Source: Deroplatys truncata
Taxonomy: Eukaryota; Arthropoda; Insecta; Mantodea; Mantidae
DNA: 64,000 nt
Assembly (NCBI GenBank): GCA_030765065.1
Contig: CM060989.1
Coordinates: 34,277,501-34,341,500 of the forward strand
Reading direction: 5' to 3'
Part shown: piece by piece, positions 35,213 through 46,041 of the stretch
How positions within the stretch are numbered: the first letter of the stretch is position 1
How the letters are laid out: every line of letters starts with the position of its first letter
Position numbers and translations under genes: made by a program
Notes under the pieces: model-generated
Told to the model about the DNA's origin: nothing
Databases searched by the model: none
The model's input: the letters and a program-made list of their open reading frames with translations, nothing else

Positions 35213-35545
35213 GCCGAAGAAGATTTTCATCAAGCAAAACAATTTCTCCATCGCGGTCAGCAGTCACAGGGTTTACCAGTCGATTCCTCTCTGATCCTTT
35301 AAGGTCAAACTTGTGTGTCACATATCTTGAGTAAAATAAGTTTTCCATAACCAATAGATTTGAACGCAATGTAGCATTTGATGTTAAATTACGGTAGACT
35401 ATACGATAAACACCAACTATTTTCCCCAGTAATGTAGGTTGCTTTGAAGACAGACATCGTTGCACATAGCCAAAATAATTTGGGGCGAAGTCCAAGAAAA
35501 TCTGCATTTCAATTTTGGACATCTCTTTCAGGACAAAGCGATCAT
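35213..35545 (-). CDS. PIKfyve: PIKfyve kinase-domain exon (largest)
   Basis: A 333-bp exon between ATTACAG and GTAAGTATT. It reads DDRFVLKEMSKIEMQIFLDF, APNYFGYVQRCLSSKQPTLL, GKIVGVYRIVYRN, LLVMENLFYSRYVTHKFDLK, GSERNRLVNP and EIVLLDENLLR. These match the PIP-kinase N-lobe and hinge: the DDRF-LKEM segment, GVYRI, LLVMENLF and FDLKGS-RNR are conserved in PIKfyve. The first base of the Asp codon comes from the exon at 48260-48440, and the last base C starts the Arg codon finished at 30533. An open frame extending past the donor to 35088 is intron read-through. Confidence 0.95.
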
Positions 35546-36499
35546 CTGTAATATTAAACACAATAGAAAAAATGACAGCAAGGTAATCAGTGTATCACAG
35601 CCTCTTGACAGTGAATGAAACATGAAATAAGATATAGCCTTAGGAAGTATGTTACTGGTTAAAAGTTGGTGCTTTCTGAAGTAACATGTTTCAGGGAGAC
35701 CTTTCTCTAAAACCTATTGTGGTTTCACTCTGGCCAGTCCAGTCAAGGCCATGCACAGCAATCCCCATTCTCTCTATATAACTGTCTCTTTCTATAGTTT
35801 TCCCTCCAGTCCCTCCCTTCCTCAAAGCTTGAGACCATACTACAATACTCTACTGACTCAACAATACTACTGCTACTGCAAGAAGGGAACTGAATGGAGA
35901 GAGGAACAGTTGCAAAGGGGAAAAAATGATCTTGAGTGGACTAAGACTAATGAAAACACTGCAGTTTATCCACTTCTTTTGGATATGTGATTAATAGAGA
36001 CAGGCAAAATAAGAAGAAATGCATCGTAAATTATAAAATATATATCTTAAAGTTGAACCATTTTATACTTTAAGGATTTGGAGCAGTTCACTTTCATTAG
36101 TTTAAAAAATAGGTTGTGTAGATTTTTGTCCACTTTAATAATAAAATATCAAATGAAATACAAGTTAGATGAACTATATAGATTTTTGATAAACCCTTAA
36201 ACTTAGAAAAAAAGCAGTTACTGGTTGCTTTGTCCTTGCTTGATTTGTATGCACTAAAATATCTAAAACATGGACTAAAATTGTTAACTTTAAGCTTCTA
36301 ACTTTCAGTATATACAATGTACACTCTTTCTTAGACATAATTCTGGTTGCTGTTATGTGATTTGCAATATAAAATAATAATTTTCTCCAAATACTCAGGT
36401 GTAAGTTTGCCATGTTTTGGTTAACACAGGCTTGTATGCTGAGAAGGATCTTTCCATGTCTACAGATATTATTGGTCAGAATTTGAAAGCATCACTAAC
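35546..36499. other. Intron sequence, nothing recognised
   Basis: First part of the 12.7-kb PIKfyve intron; AT-rich, no supported feature. Confidence 0.4.
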
Positions 36500-37210
36500 T
36501 CTGGGTAAATTGTGTGTGTATGTGTGTTTAAATAACTCAAAAATGAAAAGTCAGTTAAATACCAAATTTGGCATTTAAGTTCAGCATCTTCCAAGGAAGA
36601 CACCTTTCAAGAAAACCCTCCACCCTAAACTACCCTTTGCATGAAAAAAAGTTTTGTTCTTTTTGATTTTCGCAAAAATGGCTCTTAATGGTTTCGATTA
36701 AAATACCATATGTTTAAGATATTTGCATGACAAATAAAATGTAGGTACATGTACTTTGAATTTTCTGGGAAGTTCTCTTCATTCCAAATGACTTTTGTAC
36801 AACTGATAAATTATATGAAATATACAAAATCTTACTACATAAAAAATGGAGATCTCGTTAAAGCCACAATTTATGCCGTCAAAATTTTTTGAGGCATTAA
36901 GCATTTCTGAGATATTGATTGTGATTAGTTTGAATTTTCAAAAACCTACTTTTTCAAGTGGGAAGTCACTATTCCTTTTTTCTTGTGAACATGCAAAGAG
37001 CATGACATTTCAAAGCCATCACATGGCGATCTACTTTATAAAAATCTATTACTTTAGCCTACCATATTCTTCTTATATCTACAATGAAATGTGTGATGAA
37101 AGGTTATCTTGAATAATAAGAAGTAAACAGAATAATACATTTTTGTGAGAATAGTTTGTAGAACAGTGAGCAGAGAAAGTTATGTGAATGCAGCACATCA
37201 GTTCTTTTTA
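36500..37210 (+). repeat. Family A repeat, degenerate copy
   Basis: Follows the family order from GTGTGTGTATGTGTG and TACCAAATTTGGCATTTAAG to CAGAGAAAGTTATGTGAATG and CAGCACATCAG. The first quarter of the unit is missing or decayed. Confidence 0.6.
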
Positions 37211-37454
37211 CACTGTTTCATTCGTATAGCCCTCTTTAATTTCTTTGGTCATATTGGAAGCTTCTGACTTGAAAAACAACTGATGGTGTTGCTCATTGAA
37301 CTGTAGGGCTTCTTAACATTGGTTTTATGCTTTTAACTATTAAACACACTCACAATTACTTCCAGACTATACCCCTGCTGTTGAATCTTTGCACTTGACA
37401 GTTTGTGTGGCTTCGTGTAACGTTAGCTATGTTGTGGTTGCGACGTTGCCAGAG

Positions 37455-40400
37455 TTTCAGTTTTAGTTTCAGTTTTATTCTGCCATTTGCAACATTTTTA
37501 CAAAGCATCGTCAAGTTTATAAAAGATAGAAAACATATTTACCTTATCTATTAACCAAGTAATTTTACACAAGTTAGGAACATATATGTACATTATTGAT
37601 TAAACAAGTAGTATTTGGTACAAAGCTGAACAGATATAGATACATTGAATTGATTAAATACCTAAAATTAATTAAACGCAAATTTCAGAAGATTAATGTT
37701 ATAAGACCAAGTTACGGCTCACAGATTTTGTTTCATTTTGTATTCCTCAATTGAGTAGAAAGCATTTTTAATCAGGTAAGTCTTTATTGCATTAATTTTC
37801 TTCACTTCTTCATGTAGTTCTTTGATTGGGTGAGGTAAATGATTGTATAGGTCTTTTGCAACACTTTCAATACTTTTGGAAGTTAATGATCCCCTTAGCC
37901 TATTTCTAAAGTAGTTCTGCTGTGTTCTCGTGTTATGCCCATGCATATTCCTATTTTTTTCTTCAGTGTGATTTCTTATTGTGTACTTAAGACATTCAAA
38001 TATATATAAGCATGGTACTGTGAGGATTTTTTGTTTTTTAAAACTGCTTTTACAGGATTGTTCCCTTTGAAGTTTTTCCATTATTCGAATTGCTTTTTTC
38101 TGTAGCCTAGATATTCTCAGTATATTTTTCTTACCCGCTGTTCCCCATAAAATAATCCCATAATTTAGGTGCGAGTGTACAAATGCATAATAAACCTTAG
38201 TATATTATCTTTATCCATAATTTGAGTTATCTGTTTCAATACGTATATGCCCTTATTAATTTTGTTACTAACCTTTTCTATATGTTTGTGCCATTTTAAG
38301 TTATTGTCTATGACTATTCATAAAAAATTTGTCTGTGTAACTTGGGAGATTTTCTTATTTTGTATTGCTAATGTGATGTTACTTTGTGCTTTATTACTAA
38401 TCGTAATTTGCATCCATTCAGTTTTGTTTGCATTCAGTGCCATTCCTAATGTTTCTAAGTAAGTTCTGATTAGTTCTAATAAAGAGTTTGCTTTATCTTG
38501 TACTTCTCTTTCCGTCTTACCTGTTATCACTATTGTTGTGTCGTCAGCATACCTGATGGCTAAACCTCCTGCCTCCTGTATTATTTTAAATAAGTGATTT
38601 ATGTATAGAATGAATAGATATGGTCCCAGTTTTGAACCCTGAGGCACTCCACGTGTTATGCTTTGAGACGGTAATTTGTATCACAAATTACTCAGATGTG
38701 GTTAACGATAATAATATGAATATTTATTTTTATGTAACATTGATTTCAGAGGTTTATTAATTGTAAATAATATTGGTAAATAATAATATACGGCTCTACT
38801 GAAACTGTCAACAATAACGCAATAATGCAATGAAGGGTTTGAGTTGTTTATCGTTACCGGGAACCAGGAAGTTACGTAATGTTTCGCGCCTTTTCGGTAA
38901 AAGCTTCCAGAATATTCTATAAAAGTAATATGTATTAATGGTTTTCATTGGATAGTAAAATAGACGCTAATGTTGGCGCGTTTTATTAGCCAATAGCATT
39001 TCATTTATAATCTTTAGGTGTATCTTGAGGTAAGCCTATAAATAGCCAGGTTGAGGTAGCGGATCCCCCAGTTCGGCAAGATTCTCAAAACATTACACAT
39101 CGTCCCCCAGTGTGCAACAAAATTCTCAACACATAACACGTCAGCTCCCAGTTCATCAAGATTCTCATGTCGGTCTCTAAATTCGTAAAGTTACGCGCAG
39201 CAGAAGTACGAGAAATCTTATAAAGTATTCTACAGTTAAATATATAAAGTTGAAGTACGTGATTTAAAAGTGAGAGGTTATTAAAAACAGTTTCAGTATG
39301 GCAAGTATTCAAATTAATTTGTGAAAGTGTTCATGAACGTGTTCTGCAATAAAAAAATTATAAAACCAATTTCTTCGCCAGTATCATTTATAGACAAAAG
39401 ATTCCTTTCCGCTTCACAACCTGCAAGAGTTAAATGTCTACCTAAATAGCTAGCCGGAAGACAATATACATAACCTTAAAACTAATTCATAAAAAAAAAT
39501 TGCTACGTCAGAGGGAACTACGAGCCAGACCAACGAATGACGTCACACGAGATGGCTGCACTAGTGAGGTAAACAACATTACGTGAGAAACATTATCCAC
39601 CACGTGGTGCTTTAAAACATATATACAATTTGTTGCTATCGCAGCTTTTAAATGTTGATTTAATTTTTTTCAGTTGTTCTCCATTATTATGAATTACTTC
39701 AACACATTGCTCTCTATTTTGCAAGTATGAACTTAACCATTCTAGCGGTATGCCTCTTATCCCAAAGTTTTCCAATTTTGACAATAGATGTTTAATGTTA
39801 ACACAGTCGAAAGCTTTTGATAAATCAAGAAAAATTGCCAGAACTACCTCCTTTCTGTCTAAAGCCTGAACAATTTTATCATTTCCTAAGCTAACAGCAT
39901 GTATTGTTGATTTCTTTCTTTGGAAGCCGAACTGATTTGGTGATATGATATTAAATTTGTTACAGTAGTTCTGAAGTTGTTCAAGGAGAAGGCCTTCCAT
40001 GATTTTAGAGAATCCTGAGCAAAGAGATATAGGGCGATAGTTTTCAATCAGTTCTTTGGAACCTTTCTGTTTGTACACTGGCCTAACTACTACCTGTTTT
40101 AGTTTACTTGGGAAGGTTCCTACGTTAAAGCTTTCATTTATTATATGTGTCAAAGTGTCTACTATTTCATATTTGCAGTATTTTATCATTTGGTTTGAAT
40201 ATTCATCTAGGCCACTAGATCTTTTACATTTCAGTGTATTTATTTGTTTAATGACATCTGCTTGTGTGATTTCTCTTAATATCATTGAGTTGCAAACTGA
40301 GGTTTCATTTATTTTGTGATCTCTTGTCTTAATTCCCATTTTTGCTACAACGTTTGTATAATATTCATTAAAAGCATTACTTATGATCACTGGGTCTAGA

Positions 40401-40850
40401 ATTAGGCAGTCATCCTTTACAATTTTCAAATTCTCTACACATTTAGAGGGGTTTCCTTTATGTACGGTTTGAATGATATTCCACGTTTCCTTAATTTTAT
40501 TTTCAGCATTTAAAAGCAACGTTTTGTTGTGCAGCTTCTTTGCTTCATTTATCACTGCATATAATGTTATTTTGTAGTTTTTAATGTAACTGTATGAGTT
40601 TTCATCTAATTTAGTGGCTGTTAAACTGTTTAAGAATTCCATTCTCTTTTTTGATTTTTGTATTCCTTTGGTGGACCAATTACAACTTTTTTGTTTCTTA
40701 TATACTACTGTTCGAGCTGGTGCAGACTGCTCTAAACATGACCTTAAGGTATTCATAAAGCACTCGAACTTCTCATTTATGTTTGTTGTTTCAAATACAT
40801 TACTGAATGCCACCTGTTCAAGGTTGGCCCTCAATGCTTCTAATGTAGTT
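37455..40850 (-). pseudogene. CR1/Jockey-like LINE split by a solo LTR
   Basis: 5'-truncated. On the minus strand 40834-39600 is a long open frame (413 codons): ENKIKETWNIIQTVHKGNPS, CKRSSGLDEYSNQMIKYC, VVRPVYKQKGSKELIENYRP (RT motif), NQFGFQRKKSTIHAV and FLDLSKAFDCVNIKHLL (motif A). It breaks within motif B at APRG and resumes at 38652 as VPQGSKLGPYLFILYINHL, then AIRYADDTTIVITGKTEREV (motif C, YADD). The thumb and C-terminal part (38240-37719) is frame-shifted and ends HGHNTRTQQNYFRNRLRG, IKTYLIKNAFYSIEEYK. The 3' UTR (CTTGACGATGCTTTGTAAAA) ends AATAAAACTGAAACTAAAAC near 37470. RT motifs survive well, but the ORF is interrupted. Confidence 0.85.
38654..39599 (+). mobile_element. Solo LTR, copy 1 (inside a LINE)
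   Basis: 946 bp starting TGTTATGC and ending TTATCCA, bounded by CCACG on both sides (38649-38653, 39600-39604). Joining the flanks at one CCACG restores the LINE frame (APRGVPQGS). It has a TATA box TATAAATAG at 39037-39045 and AATAAA at 39348-39353, which sets the plus orientation. No gag or pol flanks it, so it is what remains after recombination between the LTRs of a retrotransposon (gypsy- or Pao-like from the 4-5 bp duplication). A diverged copy of the same length is at 46096-47040. Confidence 0.8.
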
Positions 40851-41179
40851 TTATTTACAATTTTATTTACAATTCAATTATTTACAGTGGTTAGTAAACA
40901 ACAACAGCTGATTGTTCTCCTTTCTGTTGTGTATAAGATGCATACAAAAACTGTACGTAAGTAGCGATTGTCAATGAATAATAACCATTTCATATTATTA
41001 TTGTTAATTGGAAATAACTCAGCATAAAGATTGCAACGTATGTAGAATAAATTAGCACTTTTAACAATATAGAAACAAAATAATGCAAATGTGCCTGCTT
41101 CAATGAGGAGAAATAAAACAAATAAGCTGCGATAGCAAAGTTATTTTCACTCATGTTGTGTTCCAGATGGTTCAGGAAT
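40851..41179. other. Intron sequence, nothing recognised
   Basis: Begins with tandem TTTATTTACAA words at the LINE's 5' edge; otherwise unassigned. Confidence 0.4.
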
Positions 41180-41450
41180 TTAGTCCTCTTTCTCTTGGAG
41201 TTTCACTCCCTTGTAAATAACATTCTTGTGATTAGTGTACGACTTTATCAGCAGAATAGAGGGATGCCCATGAATCTTCACGTACTCCTCCTGTTCAAAG
41301 AATTCCCGGGTCCTTCCTAACAGTTCCAATGCCTGACTATTAAGTGGTACATCTCAATGCAAAGGATTTTTACTTCATGAATCATCACTCGGTAATTGGC
41401 ATCGTTTTTGAGACACTGTCGCACTTCAAATCTTGTATAAATAATATGAA
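41180..41450 (-). pseudogene. Degenerate protein-coding segment, not a recognised transposon
   Basis: The minus strand reads FEVRQCLKNDANYRVMIHEV. After one apparent base loss and a TGA in place of Arg it continues as DVPLNSQALELLGRTREFFE, QEEYVKIHGHPSILLIKSYT and NHKNVIYKGVKLQEKED with a TAA near 41203. The even amino-acid mix and clean C-terminus look like a cellular protein rather than a LINE or transposase. The frameshift plus stop suggests a pseudogene or retrocopy. I do not recognise the family. It sits within the large PIKfyve intron. Confidence 0.4.
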
Positions 41451-41944
41451 ATATATATAAAAAAGATAAATATAAACATATATATAAACAAACACCAACA
41501 ATAACCACAAATATAAATAACAATGAACAATATTAGCTTGCAAAGAACAATTCGACGCACTTGCTAGAGATTCACAAACTGAAACACGTGGTTGTAAATA
41601 GCTACATCCGGCAACAGAGCTGCTTCCAGTTCCATTTCCGCTTTGTCGTAGACCACCCAAAATGCTGCCTTATGATTGGTTTAGGAAGTCTAACATTAAG
41701 TCTTTTCATCCGTTTTTTTGCGAGTGTACCAATGTAATCACTAGCTGTCAAGTGCAACGTTTCAATGACGGGGGTATATGTGGGGTATATGGATCCACAT
41801 TATATGGCATAAAACCAAGGTGCAAAAAGTTTTTTCCCTTGGGTGTATATCGCTACTATTTTTGAAACAGAAATTTATGCTATTATTTGATGCATACATG
41901 AAAACACAAGGAGAGCTTATACTGGTAAACAGAACCTATCTTCT

Positions 41945-43268
41945 CAGATAGCCAGATGAAGAAGTTGTATGCTTACGTAATATTTTTTTACGTAATTTAT
42001 TAACCTTCATGCATTGGAAGCTAGCTTGAAGAAGTATTATTCTGTTGCTTTAATTTAACTGCCCCACGTGTGGGAGCCAACTTGAAGGTGTTATGTTATG
42101 TAATTTTATTTAGCTTCTTGTTTGGGAAGCCAATTTGAAGTAGTTTTGTTCTTGGAGTTACTTTGTTTTAGAAGTTTGCAACACGCTTTGGGTGTCGGTT
42201 TGAAGTTGTTGATTATGTAATAGTTTAGTGTTTGGTGTATTTTATTGTGCTAAGAGTTTTACAAATTTGATTGTCTACTGCACTTTCACCCTGGTCATTC
42301 ATTCAGTAGACAATCACTACAGTTTATTTACATTTTACAATTTCTTGTCAATAAATTATCTTGCTCTTTTTTTTTTCATGTCCCATTTCCACTTGTTTTT
42401 CACTTTTCATTTATTGATTACTTAACCATCACACATTCACTATAGTTTTCCATTCAAAGTAAGATGCGCTACCTCTTACTTTTCTCTTTCCACTGTCCAA
42501 AGCCATTTATTTTTTACTTTACACAAAAACTGTCCAATGCTTCTAGCGTCCTTGCATATCATTTCAATCATAAGTGTATTTCTATCCTCCTTCAACCACT
42601 TCTTATTAAAGAATTCTTTTCTCCAATTTTCTGTTCCTTGGCACTTAAATACTATGTGTTCAATGTCTTCATTACCACCACATATTGGACATTGGTTCTG
42701 AGGAATACCCTGTCTTAGCCCTTTTAGTCTCCATGCTCCGGTTCTTACCCATGCAATAGATTCTCTCTCTTCTTTATTTACTATGTCTATATATTTTTCC
42801 CTACCACATGTATTTTTCATTGGCCTATAATAAACTAATGAGATAGTTACTGTTGTTATACAATATGCTGCTACGTAAGAGAAGCTGATTTTAAGATGTA
42901 ATTTTGTTGTTACACTCCAAGTTTTACACTATAATATTTAACTTTGTTTTTAAAACTGCTTCTATATATTATTTATGTTTGAATTTGCCTTGGCTGCATC
43001 AGTAATGTTTGTAGAGTCATGTATCTCTTAGGCAGGGTGCGGTGCGACAATAATTGTAGACATACACAGAATTTAAGTTTTAAAATTCACTTCTTTTTAT
43101 TTTATCCTTTGCACATTTTAATAAAGCACTACACTTTTTAAGAACTGTGAGAATCTTTAATACTTTCACTTAGCTAACGCGTAGACATATTTTACAATTC
43201 ACATGTAATATTTCTGTAGAGAACACATCTTCCATCTGGTCACTACCAAGGTTTGCCAGCAACTGAAC
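41945..43268 (-). repeat. Repeat B, copy 2, with a LINE insertion
   Basis: Inverse of 18321-18888: 43268-42845 matches the first part (TTGCTGGCAAACCTTGGTAG and on), and 42228-41945 matches the rest (CGTAATTTATTAACCTTC and neighbours). Between them lies an about 615-bp LINE tail. ATAGTT at both junctions marks its target duplication. Confidence 0.6.
42229..42843 (-). pseudogene. LINE C-terminus and 3' UTR inserted in repeat B
   Basis: A 114-codon frame (42820-42476) gives REKYIDIVNKEERESIAWVR, TGAWRLKGLRQGIPQNQCPI, then a CCHC knuckle (CPICGGNEDIEHIVFKC) and WLKEDRNTL. The 3' UTR ends ACAATAAAATACACC. The protein tail is open and close to that at 5150-5712. It is a 5'-truncated insertion. Confidence 0.7.
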
Positions 43269-43755
43269 ATGTTTCAACTGTTAAACCCATAAGGTTTGGT
43301 ATTTCAAGTCTCTGATTGGCTAATTCTAGTCCAACAGGATATCTGCATTTTACTTAAAGCTTTTTCTTTGCTGATGATTGGCTAATTTTAAACTGTTACT
43401 GAATTTACATTATTGTTGCTCTAACCATGACTAGTAACTTTCAAACTCTCTAGCTCATTATTGCCTCATTGTTAGCAACTTAAAACTTATTCTCACAGCT
43501 CTTGCATTATTAAAGTATGTAGTGTATTCACATAACATTATAAAACATGTTTACAATACATATAAGCATTTGCAATGACTGTTACATACAATTTAAATAA
43601 TTATTACATACATATTGTTTCAAGGCGGGCTGTTATTGAATTTACTTATTATAAAATACAATTAAAATTATTCAGGTATAAAATACTGCTTCACAGGCTA
43701 CACTTAAGGATTAAGTAGTCATAGGGTAACACCAAGACTGGTTTTAAGCTGCCTA
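43269..43755. other. Intron sequence, nothing recognised
   Basis: No supported feature. Confidence 0.35.
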
Positions 43756-44298
43756 AACATGCTTACAAGATTGGCAGAAGACAATGAAGTTCAACTCATC
43801 TGGGTGCCGGGTCATAGTGGCATAGAGGGAAATGAAAAAGCTGATGAACTTGCAAGTCAAGCAACAGCTTCACAATTTATTGGGCCAGAACTGGCTCTAG
43901 GAACATCTCAATTTTTAATAAGAGAGGCTATTAAGAACTGGACCAAAGTAGAACATAATAAAACCTGGCTTAAAACTCCAGGAAACAAACATGGTGAGCT
44001 ATTTATTAGAAAACCATGTAAGAAAAGAGCTGAAAGCTTACTTAAATGTAAAAAACTTCAACTGAGAACAATTAAAGCATCTTAACACGATGGGAGTGTT
44101 TCAAGGTAACTTAGATTGTAAATTGTCAAGAAAGAAACTGAAACAGCCCAGGACATTATATGTTCCTGTGAGGCCTTGGCTTACAGGAGATATGTTGCTT
44201 TTGGGAAAATGTTTTTACAACCAGAAGAATCTGAAACCATATCTGTTATGAGACTGTATTCCTTGGTAAAGGGAGCAGGCATAATGAACTGGCTTTAA
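43756..44298 (+). pseudogene. LINE RNase H and zinc-finger C-terminus remnant
   Basis: From 43759: LTRLAEDNEVQLIWVPGHSG then IEGNEKADELASQATA, the last RNase H motif with its catalytic Asp. The linker is FIRKPCKKRAESLLKCKKLQ. After a stop and frameshift, GVFQGNLDCKL and KETETAQHIICSCEALAYRR form a decayed Cys-His knuckle, and LYSLVKGAGIMNWL ends the protein. The remainder of the LINE is missing. Confidence 0.65.
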
Positions 44299-44495
44299 AA
44301 CGATACAGGTAGCACAATAAACCCAAGGCAGAAGTGTGTCCAGAGCAATGACGGAAATCTGTATCGAGCAAGACAAGAGAAGATGTGGAGAATAGGGAAT
44401 CATTCCGGTTAAAGCAAAATTCCACAACTAAGCTAGGAATCGAACCTGGGACCTCTGGGCTGAGAAACCAGAGTGCTGAACACTCAACCATGGTT
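44299..44495 (-). mobile_element. tRNA-derived SINE
   Basis: Read from about 44495 on the minus strand: ACCATGGTTGAGTGTTCAGC (A box) and CCCAGGTTCGATTCCTAGCT (B box and T arm), followed by a non-tRNA body. Its tail is not clear. Confidence 0.6.
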
Positions 44496-45069
44496 GTGCA
44501 AACTGTGCACAGACATATTTACGGGTCATGAGTCATTGAGGGAGCAAACTGCAACCATATTTGATCTTAAGTATTATTTTTATCTGCAGTTTTATGTACG
44601 TGTATGATTTCACATATATGTCTTTGCAAACACTGCACAGCTGTGCTTGCTAACGAGTAGAGTTTGGCATTTGCCTACTATTTTGTTCCTTTGTTTAGAG
44701 TCCATGAGCTTTGTATATACAAGTATGTTTCATGCTAATTTTATATAGCCTATAATTGCCTATTTTCATAGTGTGTGCCTTTTCATTACTTAAAGGCCTC
44801 ATGGATTTCTTTTTGTAATGAAAACTTTTATCATAGTTTCATTATTTCTGTTACTGGCAGGTATTTATTAATGTGATGTTAATCTTAGTATTGCAGTTAA
44901 TATTCCGCACTCTGAACCAATGAGCTGTTGTTGACAACATGCCTGAGGAAGTTTGTAATACAGACATTCCTTTCCTAATGTTAGCAGTTGCATTGTTTCA
45001 TGTAATAATAAACTAGCAGCTACTTAGCACAAGTATACGGCAAACGGTCAACTACAAAAAAAAACTATT
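44496..45069. other. Intron sequence, nothing recognised
   Basis: No supported feature. Confidence 0.35.
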
Positions 45070-45087
45070 GGTTTATGACTGGGAATT

Positions 45088-45390
45088 GAGTTTTTTTTTT
45101 TTTTTTTTTTTATTTATGGACGCTCTTTAACTGCTGTGATCCTTAGCGTCCCATTCTATATTGGGTGTGAAAGACTGGAAATTTTGCTCAGAGGCCTCTG
45201 TATTAGGCTTGAGGTTCTTTTACGTGCCATAAATCTACGACATGGGACTACTGGCTTTACTTCCCTTCTGAAGGAAGCCATGTTAAGGATTTTTATGCCC
45301 GAAAAAATCCATCACCTTCCACTGGGTTTGAACCCTTGACCTGGGGAACTAGAGGCTAGTATGGTAACCACTATACCATGAAGGATGACA
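45088..45390 (-). mobile_element. tRNA-derived SINE with poly(A) tail and target duplication
   Basis: Minus-strand head TCATGGTATAGTGGTTACCA (A box), then TCAAGGGTTCAAACCCAGTG (B box), an about 200-bp body and a poly(A) tail (poly-T at about 45093-45115). The plus-strand flanks GGTTTATGACTGGGAAT (about 45070) and GGTTTACGACTGGGAAAT (about 45391) look like an aged 17-18 bp target duplication. That argues for retrotransposition by L1-type or RTE-type machinery. Confidence 0.75.
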
Positions 45391-45408
45391 GGTTTACGAC
45401 TGGGAAAT

Positions 45409-46041
45409 CAATCATTTTAGTATTAACTCATTGCTTTGTTCATTAATACTATCCTTTATTGTTTTCTACTTCTCACATGGGTGAAAACACAGTACTGACC
45501 TAAAAAGACTAGACTGATTTCATTGCAACTGCAACAATAGTCCATGTAACAATAATACATAACAGATTCAATAATAATTACAAACCAGTATGGGAGTGTG
45601 AAACGTATTCAAAAGAGAAATTACTGGTAATATGGATTGCCATAAAAAAGACATAGTAACTGAAGAGTGCAAATTTAAAAAACAGTATTTACGGTATCTA
45701 CTTTGTTAAGAGAACAGTGAAATTTAGTAAGTTTAATATATGGTAAATGGGATATGACTATTTGATATTTCTATATTATTCTGTTATTCAAAATGTGTTT
45801 TTAAGTGGTAAATGTATAAATAAATGTGCCTAATTCAATGCTGATAGTGCCTATATTAGTGCCCATTTAGAGCTTGTAGTGTTTATTTGTCTGTCTATTT
45901 TAAGTTTTTTAGCACCTATTGCACCAAGCTCTAATCATGAGCTCTGGGAACAAACTGCATGCATAACTCACTTGAATGATAAGGCCGAGAACAGTAACCA
46001 GAATGGAAACGAGAACGGGAAGCAATACACCATACAACATA
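45409..46041. other. Intron sequence, mostly unassigned
   Basis: The last 60 bases contain GAGAACAGTAACCAGAATGG and AACGAGAACGGGAAG, words shared with family D termini. A truncated family D end may therefore lie directly before copy D1. Confidence 0.35.

Noticed and set aside
45093..45115. Poly-T as a transcription terminator
   Set aside because: It is the reverse complement of a SINE poly(A) tail.
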